Assembly: GCF_015163665.1 (NCBI RefSeq)
Contig: NZ_JADEUG010000028.1
Location: 1-49,441 of the forward strand
Length of the DNA: 49,441 nt
Direction: 5' to 3'
Source of the DNA: Xenorhabdus sp. BG5
GTDB lineage: Bacteria; Pseudomonadota; Gammaproteobacteria; Enterobacterales; Enterobacteriaceae
How positions within the stretch are numbered: the stretch's first letter is position 1; every line of letters begins with the position of its first letter. A model generated the notes under the pieces. That model was not told the origin of the DNA and searched no databases. It saw only the letters and a program-made list of their open reading frames with translations. Below are positions 13,078-22,544 of this stretch, one piece after another. The position numbers and the translations under genes are program-made.

Positions 13078-13108
13078 AAATGCCCTCTCTTGGTAGAGGG
13101 CATTTTTT
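13078..13108 (+). terminator. Intrinsic terminator of the rplJL-rpoBC operon
   Basis: The perfect 11-bp stem AAATGCCCTCT/AGAGGGCATTT (13078-13088 with 13095-13105) has a 6-base loop and a run of six T. Confidence 0.95.
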
Positions 13109-13126
13109 ATTGGATGGAAAATTAAA

Positions 13127-14392
13127 ATGAGACGAATTATTTATGTTATTACAATGGGTTTTTTAGCATTTTTGATATGTTTTTCGAATCCGGCTTTATC
13201 GCAATACCACGATTTTCCACATTATCATTACATGGAAGTGACTAAAGAGAGTGAAATCTATTCTTGGGTAGGTGAACATATCATTAAGGTTGGTTTATTC
13301 AAGAAAGGGCAAATCCTTAAAGTTGCTGAAGAAGAAGGGGAAGAAAGCGGTAACTATGCACTGCATTTCGGAAATGGGATAGGGTATATAGCCAAAGGAA
13401 ATTTAAAAGAAATTCAGAAAACTGCGTTCCCCAGTGATCCCTTTAGCACCAATCCCCTTCACAAAAAAGCCGCCCAAAATTTGATGATAACTAAGGTGAC
13501 TCAAATCTATAGCGCGCCTGATACGGATAGCCAACCAATTGCAATTTTGAGGGAAAATCTCCGCTATCCGGTTTTAGACAAATTACAAGATCCTTTCCAC
13601 CAAACTTGGTACGAAATTAATTTGGGTGATCGATTAGGCTACATTAGTGATCGGAATGCTGAACTGGATAATGGCATTCCTTTGTTAACTTATCACCATG
13701 TTCTTAAAGACACTAAACATTTTCGACATACCTCAACGACGACGTCCTTGACTGCATTTTGTGAGCAGATGGCTTATTTGAAGCGAGCAGGTTATACCAC
13801 AATTTCATTATATGAATTGGAAGGTTACCTAAGTGGCTCAATTAACTTGCCGGCAAAAGTGGTCGGTTTAACCTTTGATGATGGGCTGAAATCCGTTTAT
13901 CGTTATGCTTATCCCATTTTGAAAGAAAATGGTCAGAAAGCTACACTCTTTATTATTTCATCCAGAATTAAACGCCACCCGCAGAAATGGGATCCAGATA
14001 CCCTGCAATTCTTGAGTTTCCCAGAATTGTATGCCATGCAAGATGTATTTGATATTCAGTCTCATACCCATTTCTTGCATCGTTTTAGCAAGAAGAATCA
14101 ACAACCCATACTATTAAGTCGGTCATATCATAATATCTTGTATGATTTCAAACGTTCCAGACAGGTATTATCGCAATTAAATCCCCATATGTTTTATCTC
14201 TCTTATCCTTTTGGTAGATATAATTTAAAGGCAATGAAAGCAGCTAAACAAGCTGGATTTCATTTGGCCGTTACCACGGTAAAGGGAAAAGTTAAATTGG
14301 GAGATAATCCCTTTTCTTTGAAACGGTTATATATATTGCGCACCGATCCGATTGAAAAAATGGCAAAAATGATTGCTAATAAATCTACTTAA
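13127..14392 (+). CDS. Secreted polysaccharide deacetylase (CE4/NodB fold) with two SH3-like domains
   Basis: Carbohydrate esterase family 4 enzymes remove N- or O-acetyl groups from chitin-like, PNAG-like or peptidoglycan glycans using a metal. The 421-residue protein has a signal peptide (cleavage near ALSQ, residues 23-26). Two SH3-like repeats follow (about 36-96 and 118-178), each ending in a GYI tract. The NodB domain occupies about 185-415. Visible catalytic motifs are LTYHH at 187-191, TFDDG at 249-253 (catalytic base and metal aspartates), HTHFLH at 313-318 (metal histidines) and YPFG at 360-363. The ATG lies just after the rpoC terminator. Composition is more AT-rich than in the neighbouring polymerase genes, which fits an acquired gene. 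The substrate cannot be told from sequence: PgaB-like and peptidoglycan deacetylase roles are both possible. Confidence 0.85.
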   Translation: MRRIIYVITMGFLAFLICFSNPALSQYHDFPHYHYMEVTKESEIYSWVGEHIIKVGLFKKGQILKVAEEEGEESGNYALHFGNGIGYIAKGNLKEIQKTAFPSDPFSTNPLHKKAAQNLMITKVTQIYSAPDTDSQPIAILRENLRYPVLDKLQDPFHQTWYEINLGDRLGYISDRNAELDNGIPLLTYHHVLKDTKHFRHTSTTTSLTAFCEQMAYLKRAGYTTISLYELEGYLSGSINLPAKVVGLTFDDGLKSVYRYAYPILKENGQKATLFIISSRIKRHPQKWDPDTLQFLSFPELYAMQDVFDIQSHTHFLHRFSKKNQQPILLSRSYHNILYDFKRSRQVLSQLNPHMFYLSYPFGRYNLKAMKAAKQAGFHLAVTTVKGKVKLGDNPFSLKRLYILRTDPIEKMAKMIANKST

Positions 14393-14497
14393 CGCCTTTA
14401 CGATCGCTTAATAATTGAATATAGGATGTAAAATCATGTAATTGCTAAATAGCAAGAGAATATTTTAATATGATATTTTTCATTGAGGATAGAAGTG

Positions 14498-14770
14498 ATG
14501 GATTTCTTGGGATTAATATTGGAAATTTTTTATAGGATCATAAAGTGCACTATTAAGTTTTTTGCATGGATATTTAAGATTACCATGAAGGAAAGAGTGG
14601 TTTCATTACTTTCCATAGGGATTTTATTTTGCATTATATTTTCATTCATAATACCTCGGTTTATTTTTGGTATTTTGCTGTTACTCATGTTTATCTATTT
14701 GGTTTATAAATTTCGTGGAAAAATAAATAATTATCTGAATAAGAAAGGGATTATGGGTTACTTTAAGTAA
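14498..14770 (+). CDS. Small hypothetical two-helix membrane protein
   Basis: I do not recognise a family. The 90-residue product has a hydrophobic N-terminal stretch (residues about 3-28) and a strong double hydrophobic segment (about 36-70), followed by a basic tail (KFRGKINNYLNKKG) that would face the cytoplasm. ATG 14498 is chosen because GAGG lies 9 bases upstream; GTG 14495 and TTG 14483 are alternatives. It is AT-rich with many isoleucine and phenylalanine codons, lies 105 bases after the deacetylase on the same strand, and may be co-transcribed with it. It could be a partner of the deacetylase or unrelated. Confidence 0.6.
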   Translation: MDFLGLILEIFYRIIKCTIKFFAWIFKITMKERVVSLLSIGILFCIIFSFIIPRFIFGILLLLMFIYLVYKFRGKINNYLNKKGIMGYFK

Positions 14771-14831
14771 ATATGATGTTGATAATACTATGTAATGAAA
14801 ATTTATCCAATAAGGATAATAAATGTATCTT

Positions 14832-14859
14832 TTAAGAGCCTATTCCTTTAGGCTCTTAA
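14832..14859. terminator. Perfect hairpin between the small membrane gene and malM
   Basis: TTAAGAGCCTA (14832-14842) pairs fully with TAGGCTCTTAA (14849-14859) around a TTCCTT loop. It lies between convergent genes and so may end transcription from both sides. A downstream T-run is poor on either strand, so efficiency is uncertain. Confidence 0.6.
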
Positions 14860-14895
14860 GGTTAATATCTCGCTATAATGATTTGATGAATCAAT

Positions 14896-15836
14896 TTATC
14901 TTTTGTTTTTTATCGCCTTGATAAAAGTTTCCCGTGCTGTTGAAGAACCAAGTCGTTCTGCTTCATCTAACAGTTTCAATGCCTTATCAACATCACCATT
15001 GTTAATGGCTCTTTTGATAGCGTCATTGAAATACTGTTCGGTATCGTTCAGTACAGGTTTAACTACTGGGGCATCAGCCGGGGTTGTTCTTATCGGCGAT
15101 GCAGATACTGTTTGTGTGGAACCAACTGTGACGGGTTTAGGTGAAGGAGAAGAAAATACCTGGCCTATCAGGATATTGCCTGCATTGCTTTCTGATTGCA
15201 CTTTCAGCGTCAGTATACCTGTTGCTGTATGGCGAGCGATCGGATCTGGAATATCCGGCACAGAATTACCGACACCTTTGGCATAAGCCTTAGCAGGATC
15301 AACCATTTGTGTTGAAGCTTGTACATCAGAACGAGTGGTGTAAATCAGCAAATAGATGCGTTGTTGTCCCAATGCCGGTGTCAGCTTTAACACACCTTCA
15401 AGCCTATCGGTGGACATAATACTGGGTTGTTGATAGCGGAAGTAGTGGCTTGGATAGAAAGCCGCAGGGTGGAGTTGTTCATCAAAGACTAAAACATTCG
15501 GTGAATATACCTGCTTATCTTTTATCAGACTGTTCAGAGTGATTTCCAATGAACCCTGATTGGCCGGTAAAGCAAATGTGGCTACCGCACCCTGAATATG
15601 ACCATCATTGAGTTGCTGTGATGTGCTATCAAGAATAATAGTCTGTGTGCTATGAGTATTAATGGGCTGCCACTGTAATTTCTGCAAGGTTGGCAAAGAC
15701 AGCGTTGGGGCAGAGTTGATTGTCTCTATGCCAGATTTAGCTGTGTCAGACAGTGCAGCATCTGATGTAGCATAACCCGCCGGAATTAAGTTGCAGAGCA
15801 AGGCACTGAGACAAAGTGAGAGTAATTGCTTTTTCA

Positions 15837-15837
<1 letters not shown>
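14896..15837 (-). CDS. malM: Maltose regulon periplasmic protein MalM
   Basis: MalM is the last gene of the malK-lamB-malM operon in enterobacteria; its exact function is not known. The 313-residue protein starts with a signal peptide and contains the MalM hallmarks PNVLVFDEQLHPAAFYPS, RLEGVLKLTPALGQQ, DPAKAYAKGVGNS and the C-terminal ALKLLDEAERLGS helix. The ATG overlaps the lamB stop codon in TAATG, so translation is probably coupled. The frame is open 6 bases further upstream (GTG 15843), but ATG 15837 is the natural start. Confidence 0.95.
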
Positions 15838-17120
<1,283 letters not shown>

Positions 17121-17134
17121 TTATGGCCGCGGAT

Positions 17135-18244
17135 CTAGATTCCGGGTTCTTTATGTAAACGCTGACATGCAGTTCCATCTTCACGGAAAAGATGACATCG
17201 GTGGGGAGCGAGTCCGATAGAGAAATCTGCTCCTTCTTTAACGAGAACAATATCAGGTTGGCGGTAAACTAAATTTTGATGAATGGCAGGTATGCGGATG
17301 TGAATCTGAGTTTCGTTCCCCAGTTGTTCCACGATCTGTACTGTCCCCTCTAACGTAACATCGGCTATATCATTAGGCAAAAGATGTTCGGGGCGAATTC
17401 CCAAAGATACATTACTCCCGACAGTTAGCCCTTTGCTTTCAACTGGCAACCAAACTGGTTGACCGTTAGGCAGGATGATCTGTACCTGATCAACAGCAAT
17501 CGCTGAGACTTTGACTGGCAGGAAATTCATTTTCGGTGAACCAATGAAACCTGCGACAAAGCGATTGGCAGGATAGTGATAAATTTCAAGTGGTTTACCA
17601 ACCTGAGCAATATTGCCCCCATCCAGAACCACAATTTTATCTGCCAGAGTCATGGCTTCGGTTTGGTCATGAGTGACATAGACCATTGTACGTTGTAGTC
17701 GTTTGTGTAGACGTGAAATTTCAATTCTCATCTGTACACGCAAAGCCGCATCCAGATTGGAAAGTGGTTCATCCAGCAGAAAGATATTGGGTTCAGCAAC
17801 GAGTGTTCTGCCAATGGCGACTCGCTGGCGTTGGCCGCCGGACAGTGCCTTAGGACGGCGTTCCAGTAGATGGGCAAGCTGGAGGGTTTCTGCAACTTGT
17901 TGCACTCGTTTGTGGATATCACTTTTTTTGATCCCCGCCAGCTTCATGCCGAATGACATATTGTCTGCAACAGAGAGATGGGGATATAGGGCATAAGATT
18001 GAAAAACCATGCCGACACTGCGTTTGGCGGGTGGAACATCATTCATTCGCTTTCCGTCTATCAGCAAATCACCGGATGTAATGTCTTCCAATCCCGCGAT
18101 CATCCTTAGTAGTGTCGATTTCCCACATCCTGACGGACCGACAAAAACGACGAATTCCCCTTCCTGAATATCAAGATTAAGATCTTTGGAGATGACTGTT
18201 TCACCATATGATTTAGATACATTGCGGAATGTGATGCTAGACAT
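17135..18244 (-). CDS. malK: Maltose/maltodextrin ABC transporter ATPase MalK
   Basis: MalK energises the MalFGK2 importer at the inner membrane and also holds MalT inactive when no substrate is transported. The 369-residue protein shows Walker [10 protein letters not shown] at 36-44, the ABC signature LSGGQ at 134-138, Walker B ending D158-E159 and the switch histidine H192. A C-terminal regulatory OB-fold domain extends from about residue 235 to the end, where the terminal [18 protein letters not shown] resembles E. coli MalK. The start ATG is preceded by GAGGGAGGGAACA. It is the first gene of the leftward malK-lamB-malM operon and divergent from malE. Confidence 0.98.
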   Translation of the reverse strand: MSSITFRNVSKSYGETVISKDLNLDIQEGEFVVFVGPSGCGKSTLLRMIAGLEDITSGDLLIDGKRMNDVPPAKRSVGMVFQSYALYPHLSVADNMSFGMKLAGIKKSDIHKRVQQVAETLQLAHLLERRPKALSGGQRQRVAIGRTLVAEPNIFLLDEPLSNLDAALRVQMRIEISRLHKRLQRTMVYVTHDQTEAMTLADKIVVLDGGNIAQVGKPLEIYHYPANRFVAGFIGSPKMNFLPVKVSAIAVDQVQIILPNGQPVWLPVESKGLTVGSNVSLGIRPEHLLPNDIADVTLEGTVQIVEQLGNETQIHIRIPAIHQNLVYRQPDIVLVKEGADFSIGLAPHRCHLFREDGTACQRLHKEPGI

Positions 18245-18362
18245 TTGTTCCCTCCCTCGGATTTACCGCCTCAGTTTTCTGTTCGTTTCTTATGAGTCTT
18301 CGTTTTCTATGTTTTCTATTTATCGCAGCGATAAACTTAATGGAAAACTGATGGCTGGATTG

Positions 18363-18491
18363 TGTATAAAATACCAAGCGCGAAAATCCTCCATTCCATA
18401 ATTTTTGATGGTGGAGGAGTCAGGAGGACGAGCTTAATGTGATTGAGAAAGAAAGAAGAAAATTGTCAAGTAAGATGTGATTTAAATCGCA
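18363..18491. promoter_or_regulatory. malK-malE divergent control region: MalT boxes and CRP site
   Basis: Two MalT-like boxes sit head to tail at 18411-18420 (8 of 10 matches to GGGGAKGAGG) and 18421-18430 (7 of 10). A leftward GGAATGGAGGA at 18387-18397, with a possible malK -10 TATACA on the minus strand at 18363-18368, may serve malK. A CRP site TGTGA-N6-TCGCA spans 18476-18491, 9 of 10 to the consensus half-sites. This matches the E. coli malEK arrangement, where CRP and MalT bind between the two promoters. Confidence 0.7.
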
Positions 18492-18581
18492 AAAAAGGGC
18501 ATTGTCTTGGTATTAAGGTTCTGATTTCAATTGTTTTTGTAAGCAAGTTCACACTCATACAGTATGAGGCGTAGAACAGGG

Positions 18582-18591
18582 GAGGATGAGT
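18582..18591 (+). promoter_or_regulatory. MalT box proximal to malE
   Basis: GAGGATGAGT matches GGGGATGAGG at 8 of 10 positions and lies about 90 bases before the malE start, oriented towards malE. It probably positions MalT for the malEFG promoter; I see no convincing -10 to define the start site. Confidence 0.6.
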
Positions 18592-18680
18592 CTTTTTTAC
18601 ATTGATTGCACACTGGTGCCATTTTATCACGATGTAACAAAGATAATTATCTTGAACTAACAAATGAAAAAGGCGGAATG

Positions 18681-19880
18681 ATGACCAAGAAAATTTTAAA
18701 AGTAGGGACTCGTACCCTGATGCTTTCCGTTCTAACAACATGTGTATTGTCTGCTTCAGCTTTTGCAAAGCCGGAAGAAGGAAAGTTGGTTATTTGGATC
18801 AATGGTGATAAAGGTTATAACGGACTGGCACAGGTTGGTGAGAAATTTGCAAAAGAAACGGGAATTTCTGTCACTGTCGAGCATCCTGACAAGCTGGAAG
18901 AGAAATATACCCAGATTGCAGCCAGTGGGGATGGGCCGGATATTATTTTCTGGGCACATGATCGCTTTGGTGGCTATGCCCAATCAGGATTGGTTGCTGA
19001 AATCACGCCTGATAAATCATTTATTGATAAGCTATTTCCCTTTACATGGGATGCCGTTCGTTATGACGGAAAATTGGTAGGATACCCTGTCGCAGTTGAA
19101 GCTCTTTCTCTTATCTACAATAAAGACTTGATTAAATCTCCGCCCAAAACATGGGAAGAAATCCCTGCCTTGGATAATGAGCTGAAAAAGCAAAATAAAA
19201 GCGCAATCATGTTCAATTTGCAGGAGCCGTATTTTACTTGGCCGCTGATTGCTGCTGATGGTGGATATGCCTACAAGGCAGAAAACGGGACTTATAATGT
19301 TAAAGACAGCGGAGTAAATAATGCGGGTTCTAAAGCGGGGCTGAAATTTCTGGTTGATTTAGTCAAAAATAAACATCTCAATGCCGATATCGATTATTCC
19401 ATCGCCGAAGCTGCCTTTAATAAGGGCAAAGCAGCAATGACGATTAATGGTCCCTGGTCATGGGCGAATGTCGATAAAAGTAAGATCAATTACGGTGTTG
19501 CGCTATTACCAACTTTTAAAGGGAAGCCCTCTAAACCTTTTGTTGGCATTTTAACGGCGGGAATTAATGCGGCCAGTCCTAACAAAGAGTTAGCGAAAGA
19601 ATTTTTGGAAAATTACCTACTTACCAATGAAGGGTTGGCAACGATGGATAAAGATAAACCGCTGGGAGCGGTGGCCTTGAAATCCTATCAGGAGATCCTG
19701 GCGAAAGATCCACGTATTGCTGCCACGATGGCAAATGCCCAAAACGGCGAAATTATGCCGAATATTTCCCAAATGAGTAGTTTCTGGTACGCAATGCGTA
19801 GTGCTGTTCTTAACACGGTCAGTGGGCGTCAGACAATAGATGCTGCCCTTAATGATGCTGAAGCGAGAATGACAAAATAA
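18681..19880 (+). CDS. malE: Periplasmic maltose/maltodextrin-binding protein MalE
   Basis: MalE delivers maltodextrins to MalFGK2 in the periplasm and takes part in maltose sensing. The precursor of 399 residues has a classical signal peptide ending in ASAFA. The mature part contains the family landmarks [45 protein letters not shown] and [12 protein letters not shown]. Two adjacent ATGs occur (18678 and 18681); the second is better spaced from AGGCGG at 18671-18676. A longer frame opens at 18606 but would precede the signal peptide and is rejected. A hairpin separates malE from malF. Confidence 0.97.
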   Translation: MTKKILKVGTRTLMLSVLTTCVLSASAFAKPEEGKLVIWINGDKGYNGLAQVGEKFAKETGISVTVEHPDKLEEKYTQIAASGDGPDIIFWAHDRFGGYAQSGLVAEITPDKSFIDKLFPFTWDAVRYDGKLVGYPVAVEALSLIYNKDLIKSPPKTWEEIPALDNELKKQNKSAIMFNLQEPYFTWPLIAADGGYAYKAENGTYNVKDSGVNNAGSKAGLKFLVDLVKNKHLNADIDYSIAEAAFNKGKAAMTINGPWSWANVDKSKINYGVALLPTFKGKPSKPFVGILTAGINAASPNKELAKEFLENYLLTNEGLATMDKDKPLGAVALKSYQEILAKDPRIAATMANAQNGEIMPNISQMSSFWYAMRSAVLNTVSGRQTIDAALNDAEARMTK

Positions 19881-19889
19881 ACGAATGAC

Positions 19890-19911
19890 AGGCTCCTGAG
19901 TCTAGGAGCCT
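19890..19911 (+). promoter_or_regulatory. Stem-loop in the malE-malF spacer
   Basis: The perfect 8-bp stem AGGCTCCT/AGGAGCCT (19890-19897 with 19904-19911) has a 6-base loop and no T-run. In E. coli, REP sequences in this spacer stabilise malE mRNA and keep MalE far above MalF and MalG. This simple stem probably does the same job here. Confidence 0.65.
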
Positions 19912-19968
19912 TAGCTCTTATTGTGATGGTGTTGGATAATCACAATTGTTGGTAACAGGAAGTGCAAG

Positions 19969-21525
19969 ATGTCAGCGACATTAGAAAAAACAGTATGGTG
20001 GCAGCATCCTGCCCTGAAATGGTTTTCTGTAGGTATTTGCCTACTTTTTACAGGTTATCTGGTTGTGCTGATGTATGCACAGGGAGAGTACCTGTTTGCT
20101 ATGGTGACACTGGTATTACTGGGAAGCGGCATCTATGTTTTTTCCAACCGGAAAGCATATGCTTGGCGCTATACCTACCCTGGAATTGCTGGAATAGGGA
20201 TATTTATACTTTTTCCGCTTATCTGCACGATTGCTATTGCTTTTACAAATTATAGCAGTACCAACCAATTAACCTTTGAACGTGCTCAAACGGTATTAAT
20301 GAGTCGTCATTACCAGACTGGGGAGCCGTTTAATTTCAAGCTTTATCCAGTATCTGAACAGTGGGTTTTGGCGTTGAGCGTCCCCGATAGCACTCATTCA
20401 TTGATCTCTGAGCCTTTTTCTCTTGCGGGAACGGAAGAAATTATTCTGCCTCTCCATGAACAGGAACAAAAATTGGAAGGCAATGTTGCGACATTGCGTA
20501 CTATTACTCAGTATCGGCAGGCATTGAACCAACTGGTCGTTGTTCTTCCTGACGGCAATAAACTGAGAATGAGTTCCTTACGTCAGTTCTCTGCTATAAA
20601 TCCTCTTTATTCCCTTGATGAAGATGGAATTACACTGACCGATAAACAAACGGGTATACGATATCAGCCGAATATGGATACAGGGTTCTACCAATCCATT
20701 AATATTGAAGGAGAATGGACTAAGGAAACGTTAAGTCCTGGATTTACGGTTTCTATTGGTTGGAAAAATTTTCTACGGGTGATACAGGATGAGGGTATCC
20801 AAAAACCCTTTCTGTCCATTTTTGTCTGGACAGTAGTTTTCTCCCTGGTGACAGTAGCATTGACGGTTACCCTAGGGATGGTTCTCGCTTGTATTGTACA
20901 GTGGAAGGCGCTTAAGGGACGAGCGATTTACCGTGTACTGCTTATTTTACCTTATGCTGTTCCCTCGTTTATTTCCATTCTGATTTTCAAGGGATTATTT
21001 AACCAAAGTTTTGGTGAAATTAATCTGGTGCTAAATGGGTTGTTTGGTATTAAACCGGATTGGTTTACAGATCCGACACTAGCCCGAACCATGTTGATTA
21101 TTGTAAATACGTGGTTGGGCTATCCCTATATGATGATTCTTTGCATGGGATTGCTGAAATCTATCCCTGATGACCTTTATGAGGCATCAGCACTTGATGG
21201 TGCAGGGCCATGGCGGAATTTCACCAAAATTACTTTTCCATTATTGATTAAGCCATTGACGCCGTTGATGATTGCCAGCTTTGCTTTTAATTTTAATAAC
21301 TTTGTCCTGATTCAATTGCTAACCACTGGTAAACCTGATCATATTGGTACATCGACCCCAGCGGGTTATACCGATCTTTTGGTGAATTATACTTACCGTA
21401 TCGCATTTGAAGGTGGTGGTGGACAGGATTTTGGTTTGGCCGCAGCAATTGCAACATTGATCTTCTTATTGGTGGGGGCATTAGCCATCATCAATTTGAA
21501 AACTGCCCGCATGAAATTTGATTAA
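19969..21525 (+). CDS. malF: Maltose ABC transporter permease MalF
   Basis: MalF is one of the two membrane subunits of the maltose importer and holds the sugar-binding site in the membrane. The 518 residues are close to the E. coli 514. Three N-terminal membrane segments precede a large periplasmic domain (about residues 92-275), a hallmark of MalF. Five further helices follow, with the EAA loop YEASALDGAGPWRNF that docks to MalK. It starts 88 bases after malE and is followed by malG after 12 bases. Confidence 0.97.
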   Translation: MSATLEKTVWWQHPALKWFSVGICLLFTGYLVVLMYAQGEYLFAMVTLVLLGSGIYVFSNRKAYAWRYTYPGIAGIGIFILFPLICTIAIAFTNYSSTNQLTFERAQTVLMSRHYQTGEPFNFKLYPVSEQWVLALSVPDSTHSLISEPFSLAGTEEIILPLHEQEQKLEGNVATLRTITQYRQALNQLVVVLPDGNKLRMSSLRQFSAINPLYSLDEDGITLTDKQTGIRYQPNMDTGFYQSINIEGEWTKETLSPGFTVSIGWKNFLRVIQDEGIQKPFLSIFVWTVVFSLVTVALTVTLGMVLACIVQWKALKGRAIYRVLLILPYAVPSFISILIFKGLFNQSFGEINLVLNGLFGIKPDWFTDPTLARTMLIIVNTWLGYPYMMILCMGLLKSIPDDLYEASALDGAGPWRNFTKITFPLLIKPLTPLMIASFAFNFNNFVLIQLLTTGKPDHIGTSTPAGYTDLLVNYTYRIAFEGGGGQDFGLAAAIATLIFLLVGALAIINLKTARMKFD

Positions 21526-21537
21526 GGAGGAAAGAAG

Positions 21538-22428
21538 ATGGCGATGGTACAACCCAAATCGCAACGATGGCGGGTATGGGGAACACATCTATTAATGCTG
21601 GCTTTTATTGCCATGATTTTGTTCCCTCTGCTGATGGTCATTGCTATTTCTTTGCGTCCGGGGAATTTTGCTACGGGTAATCTGATTCCAGACACCGTTT
21701 CATGGGAACACTGGAAGCTGGCACTTGGTTATAAGGTGGAATCTGCTGATGGACACGTCATGCTTCCCCCATTTCCGGTCATGCAATGGCTTTGGAACTC
21801 TGTGAAGGTTGCCTTGATTACTGCTACTGGCATTGTGGCATTATCAACGACATGTGCTTATGCATTCGCACGGATGCGTTTTCGTGGAAAAAGCACCTTA
21901 CTTAAGGCGATGTTAATTTTTCAAATGTTTCCGGCGGTACTTTCTTTGGTGGCACTATATGCCTTGTTTGATCGATTAGGAGAATATATTCCGTTCCTCG
22001 GTCTCAATACCCACGGTGGTGTGATTTTTGCCTACTTGGGTGGAATTGCTTTGCATGTATGGACGATAAAAGGTTATTTCGAAACGATAGATCGTTCTCT
22101 GGAAGAAGCCGCTATGTTGGATGGCGCGACATCGTGGCAAATTTTCCGTTTGATACTGTTGCCACTTTCTGTACCTATATTGGCGGTGGTATTTATTTTG
22201 TCGTTTATTGGCGTGATCACCGAAGTACCTGTTGCATCTCTGTTATTACGTGATGTGGATAATTACACGCTGGCAGTGGGAATGCAGCAATACCTTCACC
22301 CACAGAACTATCTCTGGGGGGATTTTGCTGCGGCGGCTGTGCTTTCTGCTATCCCTATCACGGCAGTTTTCTTACTTGCCCAACGTTGGTTAGTCGGTGG
22401 ATTAACGTCGGGAGGCGTGAAAGGCTGA
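21538..22428 (+). CDS. malG: Maltose ABC transporter permease MalG
   Basis: MalG is the second membrane subunit of the importer; its C-terminal tail enters the MalK interface. The 296 residues equal the usual length. There are six membrane helices, an EAA loop ([16 protein letters not shown]) near residue 190, and the conserved terminus LTSGGVKG. A strong AAGGAGG lies just before the ATG. It is the last gene of malEFG and is followed by a GC-rich hairpin. Confidence 0.97.
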   Translation: MAMVQPKSQRWRVWGTHLLMLAFIAMILFPLLMVIAISLRPGNFATGNLIPDTVSWEHWKLALGYKVESADGHVMLPPFPVMQWLWNSVKVALITATGIVALSTTCAYAFARMRFRGKSTLLKAMLIFQMFPAVLSLVALYALFDRLGEYIPFLGLNTHGGVIFAYLGGIALHVWTIKGYFETIDRSLEEAAMLDGATSWQIFRLILLPLSVPILAVVFILSFIGVITEVPVASLLLRDVDNYTLAVGMQQYLHPQNYLWGDFAAAAVLSAIPITAVFLLAQRWLVGGLTSGGVKG

Positions 22429-22431
22429 TCC

Positions 22432-22452
22432 TCTCCCCGCTTCGCGGGGAGA
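22432..22452 (+). terminator. Hairpin after malG
   Basis: The stable 9-bp stem TCTCCCCGC/GCGGGGAGA has a 3-base loop and lies 4 bases after the malG stop. No T-run follows, so it may act as an mRNA 3' end stabiliser or weak terminator. malEFG and malPQ converge here. Confidence 0.65.
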
Positions 22453-22544
22453 AATCATACGCATACTGAAGTTAGATTGGTATATATATGATTGGGGGTG
22501 TTTCTTGCTACTTGGCTACATATAGCTGTGCGCTGAGTCAGTTA

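Noticed and set aside
22432-22452. Considered as a full intrinsic terminator or a REP unit after malG
   Set aside because: The stem is strong but lacks both a T-run and the REP consensus; reported only as a hairpin of uncertain strength.
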